64,000 nt of DNA from positions 1,736,001-1,800,000 of the forward strand of contig OX595997.1 in the NCBI GenBank assembly GCA_951394045.1, written 5' to 3'. The notes under the pieces are model-generated. The model worked only from the letters and a program-made list of their open reading frames with translations. It did not search any database and was not told where the DNA came from. This document shows positions 1-10,168 of the stretch, piece by piece. How positions within the stretch are numbered: position 1 is the first letter of the stretch; each line of letters starts with the position of its first letter. This DNA is from Nitzschia sp. DOCU1 (Eukaryota; Bacillariophyta; Bacillariophyceae; Bacillariales; Bacillariaceae). A program made the position numbers and the translations under genes.

Positions 1-2901
1 CCTGGGAGTCGGCGTCACCGAAGCTGGTTTGGCTAGCAAAGATACTCAAGTGATGAAAGATTTGTACGAGTTGTTGCATTTGATTTGTCATTTGCAACAC
101 GACCAAACCTGGCCGACACAAACAGTATGTGTCATTGACATGGACAATGTTCCCAACAATGGTAGTTTGATTCAATCCTACATGATGGAATTTGCCAAAG
201 ACAGTGAGGAATCATCGTTGATGCATGCCTTTTTGACCAATCAAGTCGTCTTTTGTGATACCATGGTGGATCGAATTACATCGCAACGACCTCATAGTGG
301 GGGCATGGTTCCACGATGTGAACCGTCCCCAGCCAAAGCCTTGGTCATTTGCGATCCACAAGGAAAAGTTCCCGTGGCATTGGCGCAACAACCGGGAGTG
401 ATTTGTCGATCCACTTCTCAACAATTAGATTTGGATATTGCGCTCAAATTGAGGATTGCCAATGGAACGCACACGGCCATTGCACACATGTTAGCCTTGT
501 TGCGGCATTTAATGACAGACAAACTCAGTGAACACCAAGCCAACAATGTCTTTATGCGCTACTTGGATACCCTGGTGGAAGAACAAGTATATGCGGGCAT
601 GACAGGGTCAGTGGACTCGTTAAAGGAAGCCAAGGCCGTGTGGGCGGATTGGCGTCAACGTTTGATTCATCCGCATTTTGGTCTAAGTTCGTTCTTTATT
701 ACTCAAAATGGAACGGCAAAGGGAGGAATTCGATGGGGCCCGACAGTCGTAGATATGATTCAAAAGAGCAACGTGGCACCTCAAGTGTCCTTGGCCTTGG
801 CATATGCCGTCTTGTTGCGATGGCTTACTCCGGTGTCTCTTTCGGATCCAATGAATGGTGGAGTTTATCGCGGATGGCTCGATGGTGTGGATCCTGCTCA
901 AGTACAACTAGCAGCTACTAGTGATACGGAATCCTCCTCCTCCACTCAAGTCTATGCGGATGGATTGCGCTACGATCTGGAGCAAGGATGGTACGAATTT
1001 AAATGTCCCTTGACAGATCTCGCCGCTCAACTTGAGAAGTGTCTTGCCACCAAGGCGCAACCCCAAGATTGCCACACGGTGATTCAAAACTATCTTACAA
1101 ACGAACTGGGTGGAAACTTGTCGGCAATTTCGGATACGCCTCGATTCCAAGAGTTGCTGCAAGGCATTGCCGTACTGTATGCTCGTCTCTTGGCAGGCGA
1201 CAGCCTCTCGGCCCTACTCGACGAGCTTGATCGATCAAAACATGGAATTGGATTTTCGTCCCCTTGCTCGTCCTTGACTTGTTCTTCTTCTGCTGTAAGT
1301 CGTTTTGCTCCGCTCCATTTTCAACCAACGACCATTCCTGACACGAGTCGATTACTGCAACTACCAGTAACCATGGCAAGTTTGGAAAGTACTGTCATAT
1401 CCGAGGTTCAAAGCGTTGTGGCGATTGATTTGCATACACACTTGCTGCCGCCAACGCATGGTCCACTTTGTCTGTGGGGTATTGACGAACTATTGACCTA
1501 TGTGAGTATCCAATTTCGGAGACTGCAATTCTAGGAAACGCTACTCACTTTTTCGTTTACTTTCTTTCATTCCATAGCACTATTTGGTTGCCGAGTACTT
1601 CATTACAGCCCCGGCAGCCATGACACCTGCAGCATTTTACTCGAAATCCAAACAAGACCAAGCGGATCTCATTTGGGAGGCGTTATTTTTGAGGAGATCC
1701 CCAATCTCGGAGGCATGTCGGGGCGTCTTGACCACTCTGTGCAGTTTGGGATTGCAAGATGCCGTGAAGCGTCGGGACTTGGAAGCCATTCGAAAATTTT
1801 ATCAGCAGTATCGCGATCAGGCTAATGGCGCCCACGAGTTTTGTCAAGCCGCTTTTACCAAATCCGGAATCGACTATGCCATCATGACCAACATTCCGTT
1901 TGATAGTAACGAAGCTCGATATTGGAGACCATACCGTACCGAATATTCTCAACATTTTCGATCGGCATTGCGCGTTGATCCACTCTTGGCTGGGGATCGA
2001 CTTACTATTGAGAGTACATTGAAAGCATCCGGCTATGACGTTACTTTGGAAGGAGCCCGTCAATATCTTCGCGACTGGGTTGATACCATGCGACCTGAAT
2101 ACATGATGGCCTCAACGCCTCACGATTTTGTGGTGCGAGAGGGCTCCTTGGGAAATGCTCGCAATCTAGGTGTCAATACCGAAGCCATGAAGCAACCCGG
2201 CGCCTTCGCTGCTGCCCAAGCCGTCACATCGTGCGATGGACCCGACGACGAGGCGCCCAGTGTCATTGACGAGCATTCGGACTTTTTGAGTGACGTGCTC
2301 ATGAAAGTGTGCGAAGAACGCGATTTGCCAGTGGCGCTCAAGATAGGTGCCCATCGGGCCGTCAATCCTAGCTTGAGAGCTGCTGGTGATGGCGTCGTGG
2401 CATTTGCGGATGCTGGTATGCTTTCTCGACTATGTACTCGCTTTCCAAAGGTCCGGTTCCTTGCCACATTCCTGTCAAGAAACAATCAACACGAAGCTTG
2501 TGTCTTGGCGAGTAAATTCCGCAATTTGCACTTGTATGGATGTAAGTTTTTGGAAAGCCGAATGACACGAAGCCGAGTGCCGTCTGGCGACAACTCACAG
2601 CAGATCTCATACTTTAGGTTGGTGGTTTTGCAATAACCCGAGCATTATTCGGGAAATGACGACTATGCGATTGGAAATGCTAGGAACGGCCTTTACGGCG
2701 CAACACAGCGATGCTCGTGTTGTTGATCAACTCTTGTACAAGTGGCCGCATTCTCGAGCGGTCATTGCCCAAGTGCTAGTTGAAGAATACTCCAAAAGTC
2801 TTCAATCCGGATGGGCTCCGGCTCGCGCCGAAATTCGGCGCGATGTTTATCGACTGTTTCGTGGAAGTTATGAGGAATTCATGGCCAAGTCCTTGCAGTA
2901 G
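1..2901 (+). CDS. Fused mannitol dehydrogenase-family reductase / uronate isomerase (5' partial)
   Basis: The reading frame is open to the left window edge, so the start and most of the NAD-binding domain are missing. Exons are ..1501, 1578-2541 and 2618-2901; both introns are 76 bp, GT-AG, and splicing restores a continuous protein. The N-terminal half is a mannitol/fructuronate-tagaturonate dehydrogenase: DNVPNNG near nt 145, MVDRIT near nt 265, and the catalytic pattern K-x4-N-x2-H (KLRIANGTH) from nt 446. After a Ser-rich linker (about nt 1240-1410) a uronate isomerase (UxaC-like, amidohydrolase fold) begins with the metal-binding HTH at nt 1433-1441 and ends with the family signature GCWWFCNNP across intron 2. 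In bacteria UxaC converts glucuronate/galacturonate to fructuronate/tagaturonate and the dehydrogenase reduces the product, so the fusion would join consecutive steps. Substrate is inferred. Mannitol or another polyol remains possible for the dehydrogenase half. Confidence 0.85.
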
Positions 2902-3313
2902 AGCAATTGGTGACCGCTACTAGAATGGCATTGTACGTCTTGTCTCAAGGAAAGTGTAGGGCGTGCTAGCTACCATAGACCACAAGTGCAGTAGAATTCC
3001 AAGAAAAGAAGATCGACATTTTGGAGGTGGAGACGTGTAGTCCATTGAGTCAGTCAGACTCACTCACGCGCGACAGGCGCACCCACCCTACCGGTATCGA
3101 CTGGCCGGACTCGAACGAGTCTAGCGGTGTCAAATCCCGTGTAAACATCTCATTTTCGTACCAAGCCAGACGGTACGAAAATGACCCATCCGAACCGCGA
3201 AAAGAATGACGATATCCGTGGCGAATTTAGTCAAGACACGCGGTCACCGACGATATGATACAACACGAGGGACAGAAACAACACCATGACAATCAGCCAC
3301 TTCCATTACAAAA
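2902..3313. other. Intergenic, with one perfect palindrome
   Basis: 3' flank of the fusion gene. It holds a perfect 12-bp inverted repeat (annotated separately) and one TACCGGTA at 3089-3096. No convincing ORF or RNA gene was seen. Confidence 0.5.
3151..3183. repeat. Perfect 12-bp inverted repeat
   Basis: CATTTTCGTACC at 3151-3162 is the exact reverse complement of 3172-3183, separated by a 9-bp loop. It could be a hairpin or a binding site. It lies between two convergent genes, so a 3'-end role is possible but not shown. Confidence 0.7.
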
Positions 3314-3721
3314 TTACTTTTCGACATGGAAGTCCACATTCCCTCGAACTTGGTGCATGGAAGATAGAATAGTGAACTTCTCCCGTGAAGGCGCTTTCGG
3401 AGCGCTTCCCGTTTGATGACGAAGTTCTTGCACTACACCCTGCAAAGTATCGACCTTTGATCGCAACGTCGTCACAACCTCTTCTTCTTCGTCTACCAAA
3501 ATATTGCGGATCGTGGTTGGATCGTCTAGCAGTAATGACGGAGGGCGGAGCAACCAAGACGCCGGCTTGTTCCCGATAATGCTGCTTCTGTCAGTCGGCA
3601 TTTGATTGGCGGCATGGAGAAAAAGCGAATATGAGGAGTCCATGGCGTCCAATGCTGCTGCCAATCCAAGCATGCCGATTGATTCAAATGGTGGTTGCTG
3701 CAGCATCTCGAATGAGTCCAT
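3314..3721 (-). CDS. Hypothetical protein, about 135 aa
   Basis: This is an uninterrupted frame on the minus strand from ATG at 3721 to TAA at 3314. An in-frame stop lies roughly 50-60 bp upstream, so the start is close unless a 5' intron exists. The protein opens with MDSFEML and continues with a hydrophobic Leu/Ala stretch (IGMLGLAAALDAM), a DEEEE patch around residue 76 and a predicted helix (TTLRSKVDTLQGVVQELR). No family was recognised. Plus-strand frames across the same bases look like shadows. Confidence is limited because there is no homology support. Confidence 0.4.
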   Translation of the reverse strand: MDSFEMLQQPPFESIGMLGLAAALDAMDSSYSLFLHAANQMPTDRSSIIGNKPASWLLRPPSLLLDDPTTIRNILVDEEEEVVTTLRSKVDTLQGVVQELRHQTGSAPKAPSREKFTILSSMHQVRGNVDFHVEK

Positions 3722-4612
3722 CACCGAGGGACACGACGAAGATGCTGACGATGATACTGCCGGCGGCAGTCACCTCTTGTTACCCGAAAGCGTCAATCAT
3801 CTCCGATCTGTTCCGGTTCGTCGTCCGAACGAAACGTCCAGATGTAATTTATCTAGTACTAATAGTTAGGAGATGTGTAATTTGTCTATAGTACTAATAG
3901 ATTAGAGATGGGTCATCCATACTCCATTGAATTTTGGCAGCCGACCGACGGTGGCGCACAAAGTGCCGCATTGTTCGAATGTCACCATTTCTTTCTCAAA
4001 AATGAATATCTCAGACCTCTTTTTTGCATAAGCCTCTATCAATAGTATTCAAAGATCTTTGCAAAAAAGATGTCTGAGATACAATGTTTGGATGAAGTAA
4101 TGATCTATAGAATGGTGTCCATGGTCGGACCGAGATTTCGTTTCCGTGATAGCATCGAGCGAAAACATCATCGCGCCCAAAAAATGATTCCAAGTTTGAC
4201 TAATATGATTGCAATTATTCATGATTCAAATGTTAATCCCGGGCGCGAGACGTTTACGCGCAATGTGACACCGCTAGAGTCTTCATTCCTGACGTCAGGA
4301 TGTCGTCATCTGCGTCCGTTTCGTTAGCAGACAGTCGGTGCGCGCAGGCAAACCCAAAATACAATTGGATATCTTTAGACATGAATATGTCTATTGGAAG
4401 AGAAAAGTGGGGCGGGTAAACGTCACACACAACAACCAAAAAGAGCGCTACCTCATCTTTATTTCTCATCACTGTGATGCTCATGATGTCCAAGCCACCG
4501 CCTTTGATGCCCGGTGCTGCCTTTTCCTCCTTCTGATTAATTAACCAGGATCCATACTGAATCGATTGGAAAGATTCTCTAGACTACGTGTGATCCGACG
4601 GTGATACGCCAA
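3722..4612. other. Intergenic, with a long imperfect hairpin
   Basis: No convincing gene. The main structure is the 22-bp inverted repeat at 4007-4081. Short ORFs here lack family resemblance and overlap one another on both strands. Confidence 0.5.
4007..4081. repeat. 22-bp inverted repeat with 31-bp loop
   Basis: Arms 4007-4028 and 4060-4081 pair at 21 of 22 positions around the core TATCTCAGAC / GTCTGAGATA, each followed by a T- or A-run. It would fold as a stable hairpin in RNA or cruciform DNA. It may be a miniature-element remnant or a small-RNA precursor; neither is shown. Confidence 0.7.
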
Positions 4613-5887
4613 ATGCGCGGTGGAAATTCCGAGTCGTTTTCGAAGGAGCCCACCTTTCCAGAGCAATTTGATGCCGGCGATCAGTCAAAGCCAAGCCCTC
4701 AATCGTCGGCAGAGGAGCCGGTGAATGCTTCGTCAAGCGTGCGTTGTATTCCATCAGCTCCTCTTCATGGAATACTACGCCATTCTACGCTAGGGAGTCG
4801 ACAAACTCCGTCCTCGGTAGTTCCCAGCGATATCATGGTGGACCTAAGGTTGTCGCTGTGTAAGGGGGCTTTGTTGGTGTTCATTCCACTTGTGGGATAC
4901 CTCCTATCGCAACTATATCCATCTTCTCTCCTATTTCACTTCGCGTTATTTTGCTTTGTTTATGGGCTGGTGGATTTGGTGGGTCAAGATCCCGCTCTTT
5001 CCTTGGCCTTCTCGATATCTCCCGTGGCGGCGCCATCAAGCCAGGAACGGCGGAATCGAAAAGTGGACTTTGCGGAAGGAACCAAGTTTTATCGAATGCC
5101 CAAACCAATGTCAAGGAAGCAAAAGCAAGCCTTTTGTGAGCAACGGTTTCGATACCCTCCGTTCGAAAGTGCCAATGGACAGGCCGCCAAGCCCGATCAC
5201 CAGCGGCGGACCTTTTCTCCACCTCTTTCCATGCCTACTGCTGTTACTTCAAGACTTCCATCCCCTCCTGCTACCATTGACTGGGAAGCTACAAATCGAC
5301 TACTCAAGTCTATTATTGAGCCAAAGGTACGACAATCGCAGCCGCCGCAGCAACAACAACAAAAAGTAGAAAAAGACTCTAGTACTTTTGCGTTCGATTT
5401 GGATATTGCCGAGGCAAGATCAACTTTGGAGAGACTGGCTGAACCAACCAATGATGATGGATTTTACGATGCCGAAGAAGAAGAAGATCTAGCTTCACCA
5501 AAAGAAGCGGACGAAGGCACAGAGACGCAACAACAAGAAGGAGACACCGCGACTTCTGAGAATGATGTGGAGGTGGTCGAGGCAAGCACAACTCTGGAAG
5601 AAGTAGCTACATCATACAACGACAGGTTTGACAATGCCGAAGAAGACAACGTGGCTGCACGAAATGGAGTAGAAGAGGAGGAAGAAACACTGCCATTCAT
5701 AATGACGGCTTCCAGCAGCGAGGAGAATGAAGAGCCGTTCGATTGGTCGGCCCCAAAACCTACTACCAAGCGCAATTCCTTCGAAATGTCTCCGTCCAGA
5801 CTTATTGGTAGCGATTCCGCCATTGCTAGGCTTCGAATGGTGGCCAAACCGTTGCAAGATCTCAATCGACAACAAGTAGAGTTGTAA
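4613..5887 (+). CDS. Hypothetical acidic membrane-hairpin protein, 424 aa
   Basis: The frame opens at 4601, and the first ATG is at 4613, giving 424 residues. A Ser/Pro-rich N-terminus is followed by a strongly hydrophobic stretch at about residues 84-125 (ALLVFIPLVGYLLSQLY, then LLFHFALFCFVYGLVDLVG), consistent with two closely spaced membrane segments or a re-entrant hairpin. The rest is soluble-like: a basic patch (RKQKQAF), a Gln run, then long Glu/Asp-rich tracts (YDAEEEEDL, NGVEEEEET) that recur with related wording such as FYDAEEE and FDNAEED, suggesting internal duplication. No enzyme motif was recognised. A membrane-anchored acidic scaffold is a guess. Minus-strand ORFs opposite the Glu-rich DNA are shadows. 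Confidence 0.65.
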   Translation: MRGGNSESFSKEPTFPEQFDAGDQSKPSPQSSAEEPVNASSSVRCIPSAPLHGILRHSTLGSRQTPSSVVPSDIMVDLRLSLCKGALLVFIPLVGYLLSQLYPSSLLFHFALFCFVYGLVDLVGQDPALSLAFSISPVAAPSSQERRNRKVDFAEGTKFYRMPKPMSRKQKQAFCEQRFRYPPFESANGQAAKPDHQRRTFSPPLSMPTAVTSRLPSPPATIDWEATNRLLKSIIEPKVRQSQPPQQQQQKVEKDSSTFAFDLDIAEARSTLERLAEPTNDDGFYDAEEEEDLASPKEADEGTETQQQEGDTATSENDVEVVEASTTLEEVATSYNDRFDNAEEDNVAARNGVEEEEETLPFIMTASSSEENEEPFDWSAPKPTTKRNSFEMSPSRLIGSDSAIARLRMVAKPLQDLNRQQVEL

Positions 5888-7773
5888 TCATAACAATGCT
5901 AGATTCGATACAAGGCTCTACTCGCAAAGCAAGTCTTTGAAAGTCCACGCCGCATTGTCTTCTCTGTCTTGGGCCGATGCTTGACCTAGCAAAGAGGATG
6001 TAATCCTTGCATACCTGGGCACTTTTCATGATATCATTCACTTCCTGCGGAATCATAGCATGCTGATACTCATACTCTAGGTCCTCACCTTCCTCACGCT
6101 GACGAAATCTCACGGCTTTTGACAAGGGGAAGGTTATCATTGTCCCGAATCCACAGTTACCAAGGTGAATTCAGAGTCAAAACGAGTCTCGATACTCTCG
6201 TTCCATTTGTTGGGATTGTCGTATACACCGAGGGCGGATACTTCGCGAATCGATTAATTCCTTGTTGTGTCTGCGTGACTTCATCAAACTCAATATCCCC
6301 ACCAAATCTGGCGATTCTAACCAAAGCAGTCAAGGATAAACAAAATTTCCAATCCCATATCGACGAGAGCATCGTGCAGCCGTACCATTAAAGTGGTTCT
6401 GCACCAGACTGACAAAGTAGACTGACGTGTTGGTGATTGTGCTCCCTCTGTCAGACACAAAAACGGTAGTTGGACCAGCAAGACTTACATCGAGGAATTC
6501 CACCCCATACTAGATCTTTGCTACCGTGTTGTTGAAGTGAATTTTAGCGCAAAATCGTCCTTCAAAGCCTCCATAACATGTCGATGAAGTGCCACGTGCC
6601 GGGCGAAAACACCGGTTCCTCGGGATGCATTCAATCCACGCCGGACCAGTATAGTGCTAACTAGACACACAGATATATGCCCTGGCTTCAGTCTGATAAC
6701 CATTCAAGATCCGAACTGACCTCCACCTTGAGCGCGTTATAACTTGTTTTCAGTTCACGCTCGCCGGGTCGGGCTAGATCCATTCGTTCTTGACAGTCTA
6801 TTGGCCTCGGTCATACCTTCATGACTCGTCGGCTGATAAGCTCAAAGAACTCCCTTGCCTTGAACAACGATGATTACTCTTCTTGGTTACTTCTCGTTCC
6901 TTTTCGCCAGATGCCTATGCCGCCGCATGCGGATGTTAGACGTAAAAGTCGAAGCTCTCATGTCGGCACCAATACTTCTTCATAACCCATGCTGTGACGA
7001 CACTGTCTCATATAAACGTCACTGACATGTAAATACCACCCTCTACAGTAGACAGGACACCCAATCTTCTTGCTTGCAGGGTGGAATTTGTAGCTGCTCT
7101 CATACCAGCCAGTATTATTTCGGTGCCCTCGATTGCCGCCGATTGAACTTGCAACAAGGATTGCACTCGGTAGTGCATATCCCCGGCATTAAGTCGACGA
7201 TGGACGCCTCGAATACAATATAGAAATGAAGGAAATCATGTAGTGAAGGATAGATGTCTACTACTAGACCCTGTCCCTGCTTTTGTGGTGCTGAAGGGAA
7301 GTATCATGGTGAGAGACCAAATACCGCAGGGTTCGGGCAAACTTCTAGTGTTCCTGGCCGCCCAAAAAGAAGGGAGAAGAAAAAAGGGGAAATCCCCCGC
7401 AGGTGCGCCGAAAGCTGCCTGCTATTTGCAACTAGAGTATGATACAGCACTAAACTTCATAGCTATTACCTAGTAATAGTACCAGCACAGCTCTCCAGAC
7501 ACCTGGTGTTAGTAGTAGCAGTAGTAGGAGTAGCAGTAGTAGTAGTGGCTACTAGCTGCTGTAACGAGCTGCTAGTATTACTACTGTACTAGAGTAGTAC
7601 TAGTACTACTACTTGTGCCTACTATGAGTGCCACCACCCCCGCAGGTAGTAGAATGATGCACTGAAGGCTTCCCTGCTTTAGGGCGGTCCTCATGGCAGT
7701 AGTTAGTACTGCTGAAGTAGCTCCAGTATGCTGCCATTCTACTAGTGCTGCTACAACAACAAGAAAAACACAA

Positions 7774-7799
7774 TACTACTACTACTACTACTACTACTA
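7774..7799. repeat. (ACT)n microsatellite
   Basis: A short pure run of ACT/CTA triplets within a longer triplet-biased stretch. Similar imperfect CTA/TAG runs recur in most intergenic regions of the window and are rare in the coding regions. Confidence 0.8.
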
Positions 7800-8377
7800 G
7801 ACTCAGCTGCCTTTCTAGGTAGCCGTTATGGCTTTGGTGATTTGGCGAGATAGTTCCTTTCCGATTGTCCAGGTAGCTGCTAAATGGATAGCTTGCACTT
7901 TTTGCTGCTTTAATAGTAGTACTACCTAGTAGTACTACTACTATCAAAGCAGCGTTAGCTAGGACGAGTACCCCATGGTACTAGCACCAGCACTAGTCCT
8001 CGTTTGGTCATCCTCCATCTGCGTCATCTCCTCTGTCCTCATCATCTTGCTGCCGCTGCTCCCAGCACCAACAGGACAACGAGCACTAGCAGGAGGATGA
8101 CGAGCAGCCGCCGCGTTCTCATCAGCACTACTACATTAGTAGTAGAAGCTAGTAGTAGCAGTATAATACTAGCTATTATTCCTTGAGCTACTGCTACTTT
8201 TCCACCTACTATTATGCAAAAGCAGGGAAGAGTAGCTACGATTCATTCCAAGCAGCGAAGGGTAACTGTCTCAGAAGTAAAAGCTACACTGAGGACCACC
8301 CCCGATCCTGACAGGATCGCCCCCGTCCCCTAATCGGCAACCCCAAATTCTAACAGGCTTATATGTTGTGCAGGCAC

Positions 8378-8577
8378 TAAGCATTTAGCCATACTTTTAG
8401 CCAGAGTTATGGTTCGATGTCCTCTCCCACGAAGCATTTAGCCATACTATTCTAATCAGATTTGGCGCGAAAGAGAGTCAAACAAGTCAAAAGACGGCTA
8501 ATAATCTTTTTCATTAAGCATTTAGCTTTATATTTTATAAAGTAAAATCGCCGGTCAGTTTCATTAAGCATTTAGCT
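8378..8577. repeat. Four dispersed copies of an AAGCATTTAGC motif
   Basis: The 11-mer occurs at about 8379, 8432, 8515 and 8565. The first two copies extend to AAGCATTTAGCCATACT. The last two share the upstream TTTCATT. They thus form two subtypes in one 200-bp, AT-rich segment about 360 bp before the next gene start. Confidence 0.75.
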
Positions 8578-8935
8578 GTCTTTATTTTCAGAGTTGACAC
8601 GCCCGTCCACCCTCATGAAGCACCAGGAACATGAGAGGGTTGCCGGGGTTCGCGACCATGGTGGCGTTGAAAGCCAAAAAATGACGCCCGCCTGGCGCGC
8701 GCCCGGCGATGATCAGCGATACTACGGGACTGCGACACGGACTCACTTTCCTTTTCAAGTCTTGCAGAAGTCTGAAGGATCGACTCCGCTTTCGGAGTGG
8801 GCGTTAGGTGGAAGCTGGAGCTCATTTTTCGGATGGGTCTCCATAAAAACCAAAAGGATACCGGTTGACTTGATTCTTAGAAGATATGGCCGATGATAAA
8901 GATCCTAGGCCCCTCACAAACGGTGAAATGATATA

Positions 8936-9367
8936 ATGATAACCATGAAGATTCAAAAGCTACCCCATGCCCCCAACAGCCCAGAAGAGCAAGAGCAACA
9001 ACAACCGCGGATAGTGTCTGCCTCGAATTCGTTGATGGATGATGATGAACACGCTTTCCAACGGATTCACCAACACGTGTTCCAGTTTCGAAGAGCTCCG
9101 CCAAGCACAATCCACTCGCCCCAATCCGTGGTAGATCATTCCATCTACCAAACTCCTGCGGCCATGTATTCCATTGCTCCGAGAACAAGAACAAGTTCTA
9201 TCGATGTCACCATCAATTCTTCTATTCAACTCATTCCTCGAGATGCCATTTCGGGTAACGGTTTCTCCGACCTCTGGAGGGAAAGCACAGAATATATTCA
9301 TCCGGATCCTATTCCTCTGGAGAGAGGTGAACAGTTTCCCGAAGAAATCATGCTTCCGTCCCTGTAG
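8936..9367 (+). CDS. Hypothetical protein, 143 aa
   Basis: ATG at 8936 (a second in-frame ATG lies three codons later) to TAG at 9367. The product is hydrophilic, with a Gln/Glu cluster (EEQEQQQ), several His and Pro residues and a C-terminus rich in Pro/Glu ending MLPSL. No transmembrane segment, signal peptide or named domain was seen. It resembles the small regulatory-looking proteins near 20.8 and 22.3 kb only in size and composition. Antisense frames across the same interval are less protein-like. Confidence 0.45.
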   Translation: MITMKIQKLPHAPNSPEEQEQQQPRIVSASNSLMDDDEHAFQRIHQHVFQFRRAPPSTIHSPQSVVDHSIYQTPAAMYSIAPRTRTSSIDVTINSSIQLIPRDAISGNGFSDLWRESTEYIHPDPIPLERGEQFPEEIMLPSL

Positions 9368-10168
9368 TGAAGACGAGTCACCACAACTCGAAGAAAGATC
9401 TTGCTCTTTCACTGGCATCGAACATTGAATCTAGTAAACAACATTAATGTTTATAATTTGAAGATTGAAGGAAATTCAAGTGTATAGGAAAGATTACGGG
9501 TGGAAGCAGCAGCTTTCTTCCAATGGGGGCATGTTTCCCGATGTGGTCGTTGCCTTGGAGGAATCTAGCCTACTGACTCTGGCTCAATCATAGCGAATAC
9601 CAAAGGCTCTACCGGTAGGTACTACTTAGAAACTTTTATCGAGGAATCGTTCCTTGTTTTGCGCTACCAGCGACATGTCGCCTCCTGCGTGTACATCCTA
9701 CTGCGCCTAGCTCATCGCAAATGGTAGCTAGCTAGTTGACAGCGCCTCGTCTTGAAGTACCTGGTACTACTCACTCGTTTTGGCACTACCTATCTAGCTA
9801 CTATTAAAGCAGCGAAAAGCTGGAACAAGCTAGTTAGTAGTATAAGAGGAGCTGCTGGCTGGTATGCCCGTGTCGGGTACTGTACTTTAGGATCTGGGGT
9901 AAAAAACGCCGCTTCATTCGACCATTGAACAGAAGCCATATTGGTCGTCAAGAGCTTGCTGCTGGGACACGTGTGCTGACGACGTCGCTCCTTCTACAAA
10001 TGCCTAGTTCTAAAGAGGCCAACGGCGAATCAAATCACTAGTCACAAAGATTCACAATTTATTTTTTCTTGCCAAGAGGAACCTGGAAAAGAAGAAGTAT
10101 GGCGTTTTGTTTCTCTGGTGTGTCACTTCTTGGGCCGCCAGCAAGTAAGCAGCAATAGTACAGTATTC
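9368..10168. other. Intergenic
   Basis: Contains one CTACCGGTAG palindrome at 9609-9618 and scattered TAG triplets. The right end is presumably the 3' UTR of the G-beta gene. No gene seen. Confidence 0.5.

Larger units (their letters stand above)
5888..8935. other. Gene-poor region with decayed coding-like segments and CTA/TAG triplets
   Basis: About 3 kb without a convincing intact gene. Minus-strand frames at 5862-6140, 6157-6372 and 6521-6703 look protein-like but are interrupted, and I could not assign a family. From about 7480 to 8170 the DNA is dominated by CTA/TAG triplets, including an (ACT)n run near 7774-7799. Four copies of AAGCATTTAGC lie at 8378-8577. Confidence 0.5.

Noticed and set aside
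3095..3150. tRNA-like GTTCGAGTCC on the minus strand
   Set aside because: No cloverleaf can be drawn; the T-arm lookalike is just the self-complementary GACTCGAACGAGTC.
5197..5865. Ser-rich minus-strand ORFs
   Set aside because: Antisense shadows of Glu/Asp-rich codons in the plus-strand gene at 4613-5887.
8594..8896. Open frame of 100 codons
   Set aside because: Starts at TTG, no family, and overlaps an equally good minus-strand frame.
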